Shown piece after piece: positions 1 to 9,446 of a stretch of DNA of 64,000 nt. The first letter of the stretch is position 1. Every line of letters begins with the position of its first letter. Position numbers and translations under genes: made by a program. Below the pieces are notes generated by a model. That model was not told where the DNA came from. It saw nothing but the letters and a program-made list of their open reading frames with translations, and made no database searches. Where the stretch lies: assembly GCF_002213425.1 (NCBI RefSeq), contig NZ_NJGV01000025.1:42487-106486 (forward strand), written 5' to 3'. The DNA comes from Herbaspirillum aquaticum (lineage in GTDB: Bacteria; Pseudomonadota; Gammaproteobacteria; Burkholderiales; Burkholderiaceae_D).

Positions 1-655
1 CCAGCTTGCCGAAGCGGCTGCCGGGCTGGTTGAGCTGGCACATCCAGTCGCGCGCCGTGCCAACATCTTCAGGGCGCAGCTTGCCCTTCTTTTCTGCGGT
101 GGTGAGGATGCCGATGCCCAGCGGCTTGGTGAGGTACAACAGGCAGCCGGCGCTGGCGGTGTCGTTGCGCTTCATGTGGCGCTTCTCCACCACACCGGTC
201 ACGGCCAGGCCGAAGATGGGTTCCGGGGCATCGATGGAATGGCCACCGGCCAGCGGGATGCCAGCCGCATCGCAGGCCGCGCGGCCACCGCGCACCACTT
301 CGCGCGCCACCTCGGGCGGCAGCACGTTGACCGGCCAGCCGAGGATGGCGATGGCCATGAGCGGATCACCGCCCATGGCGTAGATGTCGCTGATGGCATT
401 GGTGGCGGCAATGCGGCCGAAGTCGAAGGGATCATCGACGATGGGCATGAAGAAATCGGTGGTGGAGACCACACCGCGCTCTTCATCGATGGCATAGACG
501 GCCGCATCATCGCGGGAGGCATTGCCGACCCAGAGTTTGGGATCGAGATGCTGGGCGCCGCTGCCGGCCAAGATGACGTCGAGCACCTGCGGCGAAATCT
601 TGCAGCCGCAACCGGCGCCATGGCTGTATTGGGTCAGACGAATGGGGTCGCTCAT
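1..655 (-). CDS. selD: Selenide, water dikinase (5' part; continues past left edge)
   Basis: SelD makes selenophosphate from selenide and ATP, the selenium donor for selenocysteine and selenouridine. Translating the minus strand from the ATG at 655 gives about 218 codons without a stop. They include the start [19 protein letters not shown], where Cys16 and Lys19 correspond to the catalytic Cys17/Lys20 of the E. coli enzyme. Further conserved stretches are [36 protein letters not shown] and [18 protein letters not shown], the ATP- and Mg-binding core of the family. The catalytic position is an ordinary TGC cysteine, not TGA selenocysteine. The 3' third of the gene lies outside the window. It is transcribed leftwards, and no partner such as selA or selU is visible here. 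Confidence 0.95.
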   Translation of the reverse strand, partial: MSDPIRLTQYSHGAGCGCKISPQVLDVILAGSGAQHLDPKLWVGNASRDDAAVYAIDEERGVVSTTDFFMPIVDDPFDFGRIAATNAISDIYAMGGDPLMAIAILGWPVNVLPPEVAREVVRGGRAACDAAGIPLAGGHSIDAPEPIFGLAVTGVVEKRHMKRNDTASAGCLLYLTKPLGIGILTTAEKKGKLRPEDVGTARDWMCQLNQPGSRFGKL

Positions 656-746
656 GGGAAAGTCCTGGCTGGTCGGGGGGATGCCGATTCTAGCAGCGAT
701 TGCGGCGCCGGGATGGGCCCATGCCTCTGAATGGGCAGCCAGTCAA

Positions 747-1147
747 TCACGACAGGCGTTCCAGCACCTCTGCGCAGCGAATCACTTGCAGGCCGAGATC
801 TTCAGTCACCTCGTCACTGCCCTCGTATCAAAGCCATTGCGAACATCATGCGCCCGTGCGAGCAAGCGCCAGACGTCGGGACCGACCTCCAGCGTGTGAG
901 GCAGGCACTGGAACACCACATAGCGGCTGGCGGGCCGGAAACCCTGGCGCCGCAAGGCGGCCAGCGAGAACGCATACGCCGCGCTGTAGCCGAGGAGGAA
1001 ACGGCCGGATAATGAAAGTCCTGGTGCCGAGGCATCTTTGAGCCGATCCCGGCCACTTTGGAGATGGGTATCGATTTCGGCCGCCGAAGGAGGCTCCGGC
1101 TTCAGTTGCCCCAACCTGAGGAGATTTTCAAGCTCATTGCGCCCCAT
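747..1147 (-). pseudogene. HEPN-domain protein, frameshifted near its C-terminus
   Basis: Small helical protein directly downstream of, and overlapping by 14 bp, the nucleotidyltransferase gene, the usual order of MNT/HEPN toxin-antitoxin pairs. The frame from the ATG at 1147 reads through a HEPN-like core ending in LARAHDVRNGF and then stops at 806 after an out-of-family tail. A one-base change of frame at about 825-832 restores a typical HEPN ending, YEGSDEVTEDLGLQV..., to a stop at 747-749. This would give an intact protein of about 133 residues, a normal size for the family. A single-base deletion, real or a sequencing error, is therefore the best explanation. HEPN members are usually RNases or targets of AMPylation by the MNT partner; the assignment rests on context and motif shape only. 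Confidence 0.6.
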
Positions 1148-1715
1148 CCTGTGCTCCGATCAATTCGATTTTCGGACCAGCCATCACGGAAACCAGAAAA
1201 TGATTCCGTGCCGCGATCTTTTTCCGGAATTCAGCGGGGCGATACACCGTCAGGGAAATCTTCCTGCCCAGTCTTGCCTCCAGCGCCACCAGCTCGGGGT
1301 AGAGATCGGCACTGCCAAGGTCATCCGCCAGCACCAGCAAATCAATGTCACTGGCCGCCGTATCCAAACCCTTGGCAACCGACCCATACAAGAAGGCGCG
1401 CTCGATGCGTTCCGAAAAAGGCAGCAGCATAGCCTTGATGGTGTCGGCCACGCCAAAGGTCTTGCGAATAATGGCGCTCAGTTCCGAAAAAATTGGAGAG
1501 TCCGGATTGGGCTTGTAGAGCAAGACGCGCCCCACCTCTTCCCGCAGCAACAGCCCGGCCTCGGTCAATTTGCCAAGGTCGCGCTGAGCCGATGCAGAAC
1601 TGATGCCGGTGCGGCTCATCAGTGCGCGCAGGTGCATCCCTTCCGGCCGCAGGAACAGCTGGCCGAGAATGGCTTGGATGGATTTGGAGAAAAGGGCGTC
1701 ACTGAGGGTGCTCAT
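1134..1715 (-). CDS. MNT-type nucleotidyltransferase with N-terminal winged helix (antitoxin-like)
   Basis: Protein of 193 residues. About the first 75 residues form a winged helix-turn-helix (SSASAQRDLGKLTEAGLLLREEVG). The second half has the minimal nucleotidyltransferase signature GSVAKG followed by SDIDLLV (about residues 111-128), the metal-binding Gly-Ser and Asp-x-Asp motif of the DNA polymerase beta superfamily. In MNT/HEPN systems the MNT protein neutralises the HEPN toxin, in studied cases by AMPylating it. The DNA-binding N-terminus suggests autoregulation, and repeated half-sites lie just upstream at 1718-1751. The HEPN gene starts inside this gene's 3' end and is frameshifted, so the antitoxin may now be unpaired. 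The superfamily assignment is secure; the toxin-antitoxin role is inferred. Confidence 0.8.
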   Translation of the reverse strand: MSTLSDALFSKSIQAILGQLFLRPEGMHLRALMSRTGISSASAQRDLGKLTEAGLLLREEVGRVLLYKPNPDSPIFSELSAIIRKTFGVADTIKAMLLPFSERIERAFLYGSVAKGLDTAASDIDLLVLADDLGSADLYPELVALEARLGRKISLTVYRPAEFRKKIAARNHFLVSVMAGPKIELIGAQDGAQ

Positions 1716-1717
1716 GC

Positions 1718-1751
1718 GCTCAATTCTAGCTCAATTGCGCTAAATTTGAGC
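1718..1751. promoter_or_regulatory. Repeated half-sites upstream of the MNT gene (possible operator)
   Basis: GCTCAATT occurs at 1718-1725 and 1729-1736, 11 bp apart, and its inverted form AATTTGAGC at 1743-1751, immediately upstream of the ATG at 1715. Spacing of one helical turn plus an inverted copy fits binding by the winged-helix N-terminus of the adjacent protein. This is inference. Confidence 0.4.
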
Positions 1752-1785
1752 ACAAGCAAACAGAGGTGATGCCTGGCAGGGCCAA

Positions 1786-1819
1786 AAACAAAAAAGCCCC
1801 GCAAGAAACTTGCGAGGCT
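1786..1819 (-). terminator. Rho-independent terminator after tRNA-Asn copy 1
   Basis: On the minus strand an 11-bp stem (agcctcgcaag paired with cttgcggggct, one G-T wobble, 3-nt loop) is followed by a T-rich tract. It lies 10 bp beyond the 3' end of the tRNA at 1829. Confidence 0.75.
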
Positions 1820-1828
1820 TTCGTATTC

Positions 1829-1904
1829 TGGCTCCCCGACCTGGACTCGAACCAGGGACCTGCGGATTAACAGTCCGTCGCTCTACCGACTGAGCTATCA
1901 GGGA
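1829..1904 (-). tRNA. tRNA-Asn (anticodon GTT), copy 1
   Basis: The minus strand reads a 76-nt tRNA: acceptor stem TCCCTGA paired with TCGGGGA (one G-T pair), D arm AGCTCAGTCGGTAGAGC, anticodon loop CTGTTAA with anticodon GTT, T arm with GGTTCGAGTCC, and an encoded 3' GCCA. It is identical in sequence to the copy at 2085-2160. Confidence 0.97.
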
Positions 1905-2045
1905 TCAATTGAGGGCGCGATTATGAACGATTTTTTTCAGATTTACCAGAGCGGAAAACGAAAATTTTTTACATCGTTCTGCATCGTGGCGGCATAGCCC
2001 TGCCGCCCTTCGTGAGAGACCAAAACACCAGCCTCACACTAATTG

Positions 2046-2074
2046 AAAAGGCCCCGCAATTGCTTGCGAGGCCT
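2046..2074 (-). terminator. Hairpin terminator after tRNA-Asn copy 2
   Basis: An 11-bp stem on the minus strand (aggcctcgcaa / ttgcggggcct) followed by four Ts. It lies 10 bp past the 3' end of the tRNA at 2085 and closely resembles the hairpin at 1786-1819, so tRNA and terminator were duplicated together. Confidence 0.65.
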
Positions 2075-2084
2075 TCGCATTCTT

Positions 2085-2160
2085 TGGCTCCCCGACCTGG
2101 ACTCGAACCAGGGACCTGCGGATTAACAGTCCGTCGCTCTACCGACTGAGCTATCAGGGA
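2085..2160 (-). tRNA. tRNA-Asn (anticodon GTT), copy 2
   Basis: Same 76-nt sequence as the copy at 1829-1904, with GTT anticodon and encoded CCA. Both copies are transcribed leftwards; this one is promoter-proximal. Only the tRNA and part of the terminator are conserved between the copies; the 180-bp spacer is not. Confidence 0.97.
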
Positions 2161-2288
2161 ACAGCTGAGAAAAAGATTATGACGCGATTTTTACTTCATG
2201 TCAAAACTTTTTTCAGGGAAAGGCGCATTTTTTCATAGGAGAAAACGCCCTGCGCGACCCCATCCGCAGACGGGGCCGTGCATGCCAA

Positions 2289-3506
2289 TTACAGCACCTT
2301 GGCGATGGCGTCGACCACCACGTCGATGTTCTTGGTGTTGAGCGCAGCCACGCAGATGCGGCCGGTGTCGACGGCGTAGATCGAGAACTCGTTGCGCAGG
2401 CGTTCCACCTGGGCCTTGGTCAGGCCGGAGTAGGAGAACATGCCGCGTTGCTTGATGACGAAATCGAAATCATGACCAGGCGCCTTTTCCTTCAGCTTGG
2501 CCACCAGCAGCTGGCGCATTTCGCGGATGCGCACGCGCATCTCGGCCAGTTCGTCTTCCCACAGCTTGCGCAGTTCAGGCGATGCCAGGGCGGTTGCGAC
2601 CACCTGGCCACCGTGGATCGGCGGGTTGGAGTAGTTGGTACGCACCACGCGCTTCAGTTGGGACAGCACGCGGGCGGCTTCTTCGGCGCTGGCTGCGGCG
2701 ATGGACAATGCGCCCACGCGTTCGCCATACAGCGAGAAGGACTTGGAGAACGAGTTCGACACGAACAGCGGGCCGCCAGCTTCGGCGAAGCGGCGCACCA
2801 CCTGGCCGTCTTCGGCGATGCCGTCGCCAAAGCCCTGGTAGGCCATGTCCAGGAAGGGAACCAGGCCGCGCGAGGTCACCACTTCAATGACTTGCGTCCA
2901 CTGGTCGTCGGTCAGGTCGGCGCCGGTCGGGTTGTGGCAGCAGGCGTGCAGCAGCACGACCGAGCCGGTCTTCATGGTCTTCAAGGCTTCCAGCATGCCG
3001 GCGAAGTTCACGCCACGGGTGGCCGGGTCATAGTACGGATAGGCGTTGACCTTGAAGCCGGCCATCTCGAACAGGGCGCGGTGGTTTTCCCAGCTCGGGT
3101 CGCTGATCCAGACTTCGGTACCGGCCGGCGAGAAGTGCTTGAGGAAGTCGGCACCCAGCTTCAGCGCGCCAGTGCCGCCCAGGGCTTGCACGGTGATCGC
3201 ACGCTTCTCGGTCACCACGGCGCTGCCGGCGCCGAAGACCAGCTCCTGCACTGCGCGGTCATAGGTGGCCAGGCCGTCGATGGGCAGGTAGGTACGCGGG
3301 GCCAGCTTGGCTGCCAGTTCCGCCTCGGCTTTCTTCACGCATTCCAGCAGGGGGACCTTGCCGTTGTCGTCGTAGTACACGCCCACGCCCAGATTGGTCT
3401 TGGCCGGATTCTGGTCGGCGTTGTAGGCTTCGGTCACGCCCAGGATGGGGTCGCGCGGCGCCATTTCGATGGCGGAAAACAGGGAGGCGGAGACAGGTGC
3501 GTTCAT
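2289..3506 (-). CDS. tyrB: Aromatic-amino-acid / aspartate aminotransferase (class I PLP enzyme)
   Basis: Fold-type I aminotransferase of 405 residues, transferring the amino group between aspartate, tyrosine or phenylalanine and 2-oxoglutarate in the cytoplasm. Seen: PLP-binding lysine K255 in SNSFSKSFSLYGERVG, Asp220 in FLDMAYQGFGDG, the substrate-loop HNPTG at 191-195, and GGTGAL at 110-115. The length matches E. coli AspC/TyrB (about 397). The start at 3506 gives the usual short N-terminus (MNAPVSASLFSAIEMAPRDPILG), whereas upstream start codons would add an unrelated 70-residue tail. No strong ribosome-binding site precedes it. It is divergent from uvrB across a 430-bp region. AspC-type and TyrB-type enzymes cannot be separated by eye; TyrB is the usual annotation in betaproteobacteria. 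Confidence 0.9.
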   Translation of the reverse strand: MNAPVSASLFSAIEMAPRDPILGVTEAYNADQNPAKTNLGVGVYYDDNGKVPLLECVKKAEAELAAKLAPRTYLPIDGLATYDRAVQELVFGAGSAVVTEKRAITVQALGGTGALKLGADFLKHFSPAGTEVWISDPSWENHRALFEMAGFKVNAYPYYDPATRGVNFAGMLEALKTMKTGSVVLLHACCHNPTGADLTDDQWTQVIEVVTSRGLVPFLDMAYQGFGDGIAEDGQVVRRFAEAGGPLFVSNSFSKSFSLYGERVGALSIAAASAEEAARVLSQLKRVVRTNYSNPPIHGGQVVATALASPELRKLWEDELAEMRVRIREMRQLLVAKLKEKAPGHDFDFVIKQRGMFSYSGLTKAQVERLRNEFSIYAVDTGRICVAALNTKNIDVVVDAIAKVL

Positions 3507-3855
3507 CGTGATAACATGAAAAGTTAGCTGCAACAAAGCGCTGCAGAAGGAAATGGGTGCACAGGGAGAGATTCGGATGTGCACCTTTTTGCAACACTGC
3601 ATTCTAACAAATGTGGATGGCCAATCACAGACACAGACAGGCCCAATTGCCTGCTGAATCTGCATGACACCATGTTCTATCGACATAACCCCGATCTGCA
3701 CCCACCCAGCGCCAGGCAGCCCCACCCAGTGGATGAGCTGGCTGCTGACGCGGCTTTGCGTCCGGTTTTGCCGGCTGGACAGGCGCAGATTGTGTCTTGA
3801 ACTTCAGCATCCCGACAGCATTTGATGAATATTCACGCCTCCACCTTGCCTGTGT

Positions 3856-3880
3856 GCAACGCCCCGCTTGCGGGCGTTGC
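3856..3880. other. Perfect 9-bp hairpin in the uvrB leader
   Basis: GCAACGCCC pairs with GGGCGTTGC around a 7-nt loop, 60 bp upstream of the uvrB ATG. No T-tract follows, so it is not a classical terminator. The 3507-3939 intergenic region otherwise holds the divergent tyrB and uvrB promoters; I saw no LexA box (CTG-N10-CAG type) in it. Confidence 0.35.
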
Positions 3881-3939
3881 CGGTTCTTCCTGCACCGTGG
3901 CGGCTCACCGGAACCCGCGCGACAAAAGCAACCCAGACC

Positions 3940-6021
3940 ATGGCTGAACTGACCCCCATCAATACCGAGCTGGACGAGAGCAAGTTCGTCACCTTCCCCG
4001 ACTCGCCCTTCAAGCTCTACCAGGTGTTTCCCCCGGCGGGCGACCAGCCGTCAGCCATCGACAAGCTGGTCGAGGGCGTTCACGACGGCCTGTTCTACCA
4101 GACCCTGCTGGGCGTGACCGGCTCGGGCAAGACCTACACCATGGCCAACACAATTGCCCGCCTGGGCCGACCGGCCATCGTGTTTGCCCCCAACAAGACA
4201 CTGGCGGCACAGCTCTACAGCGAGTTCCGCGAGTTCTTCCCGCACAATGCGGTGGAATATTTCGTCAGCTACTACGACTACTACCAGCCCGAAGCCTACG
4301 TCCCCCAACGCGACCTGTTCATCGAGAAGGATTCCTCGATCAACGAGCACATCGAGCAGATGCGCCTGTCCTGCACCAAGTCGCTGATGGAACGGCGCGA
4401 CGTGGTGATCGTGGCGACCGTCTCGGCCATCTACGGTATCGGTAACCCGAATGAATACCACCAGATGATCCTGACCCTGCGCGCCAAGGACAAGGTCTCG
4501 CAGCGCGACGTCATCGCCCGCCTGATCCAGATGCAGTACACCCGCAATGAAGTGGACTTCGGGCGCGGCACCTTCCGCGTGCGCGGCGACACCATCGATG
4601 TCTTCCCTGCCGAACATGCCGAACTGGCCGTGCGCATCGAGACCTTCGACGACGAGATCGACAGCCTGCAACTGTTCGATCCGCTGACGGGCCGCGTGCG
4701 CCAGAAGATCCCGCGCTTCACCATCTATCCCGGATCGCACTACGTGACGCCACGCTCGACCGTGCTGCGCGCCATCGAGACCATCAAGGAAGAACTGGCC
4801 GAGCGCCTGGAATTCTTCCGCAAGGAAAACAAGCTCATCGAAGAACAGCGACTGGAACAGCGCACCCGCTTCGACATCGAGATGATGACCGAGATCGGCT
4901 TCACCAAAGGCATCGAAAACTATTCGCGCCATCTCTCCGGCGCCAAGCCGGGCGACCCGCCACCGACGCTGGTGGATTACCTGCCCAAGGACGCCATCAT
5001 GTTCCTGGACGAATCGCACGTGCTGATCGGCCAGTTGAACGGCATGTACAACGGCGACCGTGCGCGCAAGGTGAACCTGGTGGACTATGGTTTCCGGCTG
5101 CCCTCGGCGCTGGACAACCGGCCGCTGAAGTTCGACGAATTCGAAAAGAAGATGCGCCAGACCATCTTCGTTTCGGCCACGCCGGCGGACTATGAAAACA
5201 CCCATGGCGACCAGGTGGTGGAACAGGTGGTGCGCCCGACCGGCCTGGTGGACCCCATCATCGCCGTGCGTCCGGCCACCACGCAGGTGGATGACCTGAT
5301 GCAGGAGATCCACGACCGCATCGCCAAGGACGAGCGCGTGCTGGTGACTACGCTGACCAAGCGCATGGCCGAGCAGCTGACCGAATTCCTCTCCGACAAC
5401 GGCATCAAGGTGCGCTACCTGCACAGCGACATCGATACGGTCGAGCGCGTGGAAATCATCCGCGACCTGCGCCTGGGTACCTTCGATGTGGTGGTCGGCA
5501 TCAACCTGCTGCGCGAGGGCCTGGATATTCCCGAGGTCTCGCTGGTGGCCATCCTGGATGCGGACAAGGAAGGTTTCCTGCGTTCCGAGCGCAGCCTGAT
5601 CCAGACCATCGGCCGCGCCGCCCGCAACTTGAACGGCATGGCCATCCTCTATGGCGATGTGGTGACCGATTCCATGCACAAGGCCATCGGCGAGACCGAG
5701 CGCCGCCGCGCCAAGCAGCTGGCCTTCAATGCCGCCAATGGCATCGTGCCGACCGGTATCAAGAAGGAGATCCGCGAACTCATCGACGGCATCTTCAACC
5801 CGGCCCAGGCGCGCACCGAAATGATGGTGGCCGAGGAGAAGCGCAACTACGAATCCATGAGCGAGAAGCAGATCAGCAAGGAAATCAAGCGCCTGGAAAA
5901 GCAGATGCAGGAACACGCCAAGAACCTGGAGTTCGAAAAGGCAGCCGCCGCGCGCGACCAGCTGCAGCTGCTCAAGCAGCAGCTCTTCGGCGCATCGGGC
6001 AGCGATTCGGCGGTCGCCTGA
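3940..6021 (+). CDS. uvrB: Excinuclease ABC subunit B
   Basis: UvrB is the damage-verifying helicase of nucleotide excision repair: it is loaded by UvrA, then recruits UvrC. The 693-residue product shows Walker A GVTGSGKT (58-65), the DNA-inserting beta-hairpin [12 protein letters not shown] (about 110-121), the Walker B-like DESH, helicase motifs ending in QTIGRAARN, and a C-terminal UVR domain (about 650-685) that binds UvrC. E. coli UvrB is 673 residues. The ATG at 3940 starts [12 protein letters not shown]; reading from the earlier ATG at 3868 adds an unlikely 24-residue stretch through the leader hairpin. It is followed after 76 bp by a glycosylase-like gene on the same strand, possibly with its own promoter (tatacaat at about 6047). 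Confidence 0.97.
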   Translation: MAELTPINTELDESKFVTFPDSPFKLYQVFPPAGDQPSAIDKLVEGVHDGLFYQTLLGVTGSGKTYTMANTIARLGRPAIVFAPNKTLAAQLYSEFREFFPHNAVEYFVSYYDYYQPEAYVPQRDLFIEKDSSINEHIEQMRLSCTKSLMERRDVVIVATVSAIYGIGNPNEYHQMILTLRAKDKVSQRDVIARLIQMQYTRNEVDFGRGTFRVRGDTIDVFPAEHAELAVRIETFDDEIDSLQLFDPLTGRVRQKIPRFTIYPGSHYVTPRSTVLRAIETIKEELAERLEFFRKENKLIEEQRLEQRTRFDIEMMTEIGFTKGIENYSRHLSGAKPGDPPPTLVDYLPKDAIMFLDESHVLIGQLNGMYNGDRARKVNLVDYGFRLPSALDNRPLKFDEFEKKMRQTIFVSATPADYENTHGDQVVEQVVRPTGLVDPIIAVRPATTQVDDLMQEIHDRIAKDERVLVTTLTKRMAEQLTEFLSDNGIKVRYLHSDIDTVERVEIIRDLRLGTFDVVVGINLLREGLDIPEVSLVAILDADKEGFLRSERSLIQTIGRAARNLNGMAILYGDVVTDSMHKAIGETERRRAKQLAFNAANGIVPTGIKKEIRELIDGIFNPAQARTEMMVAEEKRNYESMSEKQISKEIKRLEKQMQEHAKNLEFEKAAAARDQLQLLKQQLFGASGSDSAVA

Positions 6022-6097
6022 TCCTGCGGGGAGCCCGGCCGGGCGGTATACAATGCCGCCACTTCATTCAACCGGCCGTGCTTCCCCTTCACTTTCC

Positions 6098-6895
6098 ATG
6101 TCTTCCGTTGCCCCCCTCCCCGCTGCCCTGCTGGACCTGATCCACACCGCCCATCCCTCCTGGCATGCCGCCCTGCGCGCCGGCCTGCAGGCGATCCAGC
6201 AAGCCGATCCCGCTTATCTGCCCACCCTGGCGCAGGACGATTACCTGCCCACCGAAGGACGCCTGTTTGCCGCCTTCATCCAGCCCATGGACGCGGTGCG
6301 CTACGTGCTGATCGGCGAGGGCCCCTATCCGCGCGCGGCCAGTGCTACCGGCGTGTGCTTCATGGATGGCGCAGTGGGTTCGCTGTGGTCGGAAAAGGGC
6401 TTGTCCAAGCAGGTCAATCGCGCCACCTCGCTGCGCAATTTCATGAAGATGCTGCTGGTGGCCGAGGGCGCGCTGCAGGCGGGCCAGACCAGTGGCGATG
6501 CGCTGGCCGGTATCGCGGCGCAGGCCCAGGCGGATGTGGAAGGCAGCATCCAGACCCTGGCCGACCTGCAGGACAACCTGACTGCGCAAGGCTTCCTGCT
6601 ACTGAATGCCAGCCTGGTGTTCCGCAGCCATGTGGCACCGGTCAAGGATGCCAAGGGCTGGAAACCCTTCTTTGAAACGGTATTGCGCGCCTTGGCCGAG
6701 CATGGCCAGGCACAGGACAAGTCCCTGCCCACGCTGGTGCTGTGGGGGAAGATCGCCGAGCAGCTGAGCGGCCTGCCGCTGGTGGCGCAATTCCCGCGCG
6801 CGGTGGCCGAGCATCCCTACAATCTCAGCTTCATCGAGCACAGCGGCATGCAGCAATTGTTTGCACCCATGCAGCTGCTCAAGAAGCGGGCCTGA
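6098..6895 (+). CDS. Uracil-DNA-glycosylase-like protein with degenerate active site
   Basis: 265-residue protein with the layout of family 1 uracil-DNA glycosylases: RYVLIGEGPYP (about 68-78) aligns with the Ung motif VILGQDPYH, SLRNFMKML follows as in SLLNMYKEL, FLLLNASLVFR matches the LLLN strand, LVLWGKIAE matches the following strand, and EHPYNLSFI (near 246) replaces HPSPLS. The catalytic Asp of GQDPYH is Gly75 here and the following His is Pro78, while the second-motif His is kept. Either it uses another mechanism or substrate, or it has lost glycosylase activity. The start at 6098 was chosen because the ATG at 6053 overlaps a likely -10 element. It follows uvrB, fitting a DNA-repair context. 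Family membership is likely, function unknown. Confidence 0.65.
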   Translation: MSSVAPLPAALLDLIHTAHPSWHAALRAGLQAIQQADPAYLPTLAQDDYLPTEGRLFAAFIQPMDAVRYVLIGEGPYPRAASATGVCFMDGAVGSLWSEKGLSKQVNRATSLRNFMKMLLVAEGALQAGQTSGDALAGIAAQAQADVEGSIQTLADLQDNLTAQGFLLLNASLVFRSHVAPVKDAKGWKPFFETVLRALAEHGQAQDKSLPTLVLWGKIAEQLSGLPLVAQFPRAVAEHPYNLSFIEHSGMQQLFAPMQLLKKRA

Positions 6896-6913
6896 GGCGG
6901 CCCGCTTCGTTTT
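6884..6913 (+). terminator. Terminator overlapping the end of the glycosylase-like gene
   Basis: A 9-bp stem (aagcgggcc / ggcccgctt, 6-nt loop) is followed by cgtttt. It spans the stop codon and separates this gene from the convergent chemoreceptor gene. Confidence 0.7.
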
Positions 6914-6931
6914 CCTCGCTCAGAACATTGC

Positions 6932-8947
6932 TCAGAACTCTTCCCAGTCGTCGCCACCGCTGCCCTTGGGCGGCGCCTTCGGGGCGGCTTTGGGCGCGGC
7001 AGGCGCAGCCGCTTCGGCCGGTAGCGCCGGCTTGCTGGCGGGCTTGGCCTTCAGCGGCGCCGGCTTGGGCGTGATGTTGACCGGTGCCGGACGCGCTGCT
7101 GCAGCCGGCGGCGGGGCCGCATGATGAACCGGCGGCGGCGTGATCGGTGCGGCTCCGCCGCTTTCATCGAGCTTGAAGCCCGCCACCACCGCGGCCAGAT
7201 GAGCTGCTTGCTCCTGCAGGGATTTGGCCGCGGCGGCCGCCTCTTCCACCAGCGCGGCGTTCTGCTGGGTCGCCTCATCCATCAGGGTCACGGCATTGCC
7301 GACTTCGGTGATGCCTGCGCTTTGCTCCTGGCTGGCTGAACTGATCTCACCCACGATGTCAGTCACGCGGCGCACGCTGGAGACCACTTCATCCATGGTC
7401 GAACCGGCCTGGGCCACCAGTTGGCTGCCCGCTTCCACCTTCTGTACCGAATCATCGATCAACTGCTTGATCTCCTTGGCGGCCGTGGCCGAACGCTGCG
7501 CCAGGGAACGCACTTCGGAGGCCACCACCGCAAACCCGCGTCCCTGCTCACCGGCTCGCGCCGCTTCCACCGCGGCGTTCAAGGCCAGGATATTGGTCTG
7601 GAAGGCGATGCCATCGATGACGCTGATGATGTCGACGATCTTGCGGGAAGACTCATTGATGGAGCTCATGGTGCTGACCACCTGGCCCACCACGGTACCG
7701 CCATGCACCGCCACATCCGAGGCCGACACCGCCAGCTGGTTGGCCTGGCGTGCATTGTCGGCGTTTTGCTTCACGGTGGAGGTGAGTTCTTCCATCGCCG
7801 ATGCGGTTTCTTCCAGCGAACCGGCCTGCTGTTCGGTGCGTGCGGACAGGTCCATGTTGCCGCTGGCGATCTCGCTGGAAGAAACTTTCACGGACTCGCT
7901 GGCGCGCCGGATATCGAGCAAGGTGCGCGAGATCTTGTCGGCAAAGTGATTGAAGGCGCGCGATATCTGCGCCAGTTCATCCTTGCCGCTGGTGTCGAGC
8001 CGGCGCGTCAGGTCGCCGTCGCCCGAGGCGATTTCTTCCATGGCATTGCGCACCACGCCCAGGCGGCGCAGCAGGCGCGTGATGGTGAAGCTCAGCAGCA
8101 ATGCCGCCGCGACGATGGCCACCACGGCCAGGATCACCGCCAGCGCCATGAGCGCACCCACCGCATGCGTGGCCTCCCGATAATCCAGCGCCACCACCAG
8201 CGACCAGTCGGTGTTGTCGATGGGTTGCGTAAAGAGCAGATAGGGGACGCCGCCGATGGTCGCGCTGCCGCCCTGCTTCATCCCGGCCAGCGTGGCGGCG
8301 GAGAGATTCTGGTCCAGCGCCGACACCGGCTTCAAGGCCAGCTCCTTGTTGGGATGGGTGATGATGAGGCCATCCCTGCCGACGATGAAGGCAAAGCTGG
8401 ATGGCGTGGGCTTGATGCCGGCCACGGTGCGCACCACGTTGTCCAGCTGCACATCCGAACCCAGCACAGCCTGCAGGGTCCCCTTGTCGCTGACCGGCTC
8501 GGCGAAGGTCACCACCAGCTTGCCGGTGGTGGCGTCCACATAGGGGGCGGTGAGCACGGGCTTGCCGGCATCGACCGCCTGCTTGTACCAGGGCCGTGCG
8601 GTCGGATCGTAACCGGCCGGCATCGGGTGCAGGGCCAGCATGCGTTTGTCGGGATAGCCGATGTAGGCGTCGTCGAAGGAACCGGCCTCCTGGGCCGCCG
8701 CCACGATGGGCAGGACATCGCTTTGCTTCAAGGCCTGCTTCATGGCGCCGGTGATGATGCGCTTGCTGCGCACCCACTCGGTGATGTTGGCAGCGTAGCT
8801 TTCGGTGAGCTGGCGGGTCTGAGTGGAGATGCCCTCCAGCGTATCGCTGCGGACGGTGTAGATGTTGGCGCCACTGAGAACGATCATGGCTACCGCCACG
8901 ATCAGTACGCATATGACGATCAGCCGGGCACGAAGTGAAGACAACAT
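6932..8947 (-). CDS. Methyl-accepting chemotaxis protein (Cache-type sensor)
   Basis: Transmembrane chemoreceptor of 671 residues. In order: an N-terminal membrane helix (about 7-28), a periplasmic Cache-like sensor ([38 protein letters not shown]), a second membrane helix near residue 280, a HAMP linker, and the cytoplasmic signalling hairpin with the hallmark [20 protein letters not shown] and [16 protein letters not shown] Pro/Ala-rich tail ends in DDWEEF, an aromatic-acidic terminus like the pentapeptide tethers that recruit CheR/CheB. The start at 8947 is preceded by a good ribosome-binding site (AGGGGAG) and gives a normal N-terminus. The ligand cannot be told; Cache receptors of this form often sense amino or organic acids. 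Nothing nearby is a chemotaxis gene, so it is an orphan receptor. Confidence 0.93.
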   Translation of the reverse strand: MLSSLRARLIVICVLIVAVAMIVLSGANIYTVRSDTLEGISTQTRQLTESYAANITEWVRSKRIITGAMKQALKQSDVLPIVAAAQEAGSFDDAYIGYPDKRMLALHPMPAGYDPTARPWYKQAVDAGKPVLTAPYVDATTGKLVVTFAEPVSDKGTLQAVLGSDVQLDNVVRTVAGIKPTPSSFAFIVGRDGLIITHPNKELALKPVSALDQNLSAATLAGMKQGGSATIGGVPYLLFTQPIDNTDWSLVVALDYREATHAVGALMALAVILAVVAIVAAALLLSFTITRLLRRLGVVRNAMEEIASGDGDLTRRLDTSGKDELAQISRAFNHFADKISRTLLDIRRASESVKVSSSEIASGNMDLSARTEQQAGSLEETASAMEELTSTVKQNADNARQANQLAVSASDVAVHGGTVVGQVVSTMSSINESSRKIVDIISVIDGIAFQTNILALNAAVEAARAGEQGRGFAVVASEVRSLAQRSATAAKEIKQLIDDSVQKVEAGSQLVAQAGSTMDEVVSSVRRVTDIVGEISSASQEQSAGITEVGNAVTLMDEATQQNAALVEEAAAAAKSLQEQAAHLAAVVAGFKLDESGGAAPITPPPVHHAAPPPAAAARPAPVNITPKPAPLKAKPASKPALPAEAAAPAAPKAAPKAPPKGSGGDDWEEF

Positions 8948-9446
8948 GGCGAACTCCCCTGTAAGAAGCAAAGACGCGAAACCTGCACGAACGGCAACAT
9001 GTTTTATTTCCCCGACAACAAATATAGCAGCGCTGCACTACCGTGCGATGTCATTTTTGTTAAGAGGATCAAGAGGAAACTGTCCAGGGAGGCAAGCCGG
9101 CATGGCTTTTCAGACATTGCGCCCGTAAACGGCAAATCCCCGCAACAGCGGGGATGGAGGTGTTCAACGCAGCGTGCGCCTGGCCATGTTGGGGGCGCTG
9201 TCGGCCATGAGGCCGCCGTTGCGGGTGATACGGGTAATACAGGTATTGCGGGGCGTGACGGGTCAAGCGGGTGATGCGTCGGGCAGGGTCTGCCTCTGTG
9301 GGCGACTGCTGGCTGCCTACTGCGGCCCCGAACACGCGGAGCCGGTCTCTTCATCATCGTTCTTCAGGCGCATCGGGCCTGGTCCTGCCGGGTATTGCGG
9401 TACTTCAGTGCTGCGGGTGCTGCCATCAAGCTGGCCGCATCGGCAT
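8948..9446. other. 500-bp region without a convincing gene; contains a perfect hairpin
   Basis: Holds the promoter region of the chemoreceptor and otherwise nothing I can identify. A perfect 8-bp stem (atccccgc / gcggggat, 4-nt loop) lies at 9136-9155 without a T-tract. Open frames on both strands have no family resemblance. Confidence 0.4.

Noticed and set aside
3507..3939. LexA (SOS) box before uvrB
   Set aside because: No CTG-N10-CAG dyad with the usual AT core found by eye in the intergenic region.
4051..5916. 621-codon minus-strand frame opposite uvrB
   Set aside because: Shadow of a high-GC gene; low-complexity His/Gly/Val-rich translation, whereas the plus strand encodes a textbook UvrB.
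7421..8938. 505-codon plus-strand frame opposite the chemoreceptor
   Set aside because: Antisense shadow with His/Gly/Arg-rich translation; no start signal.
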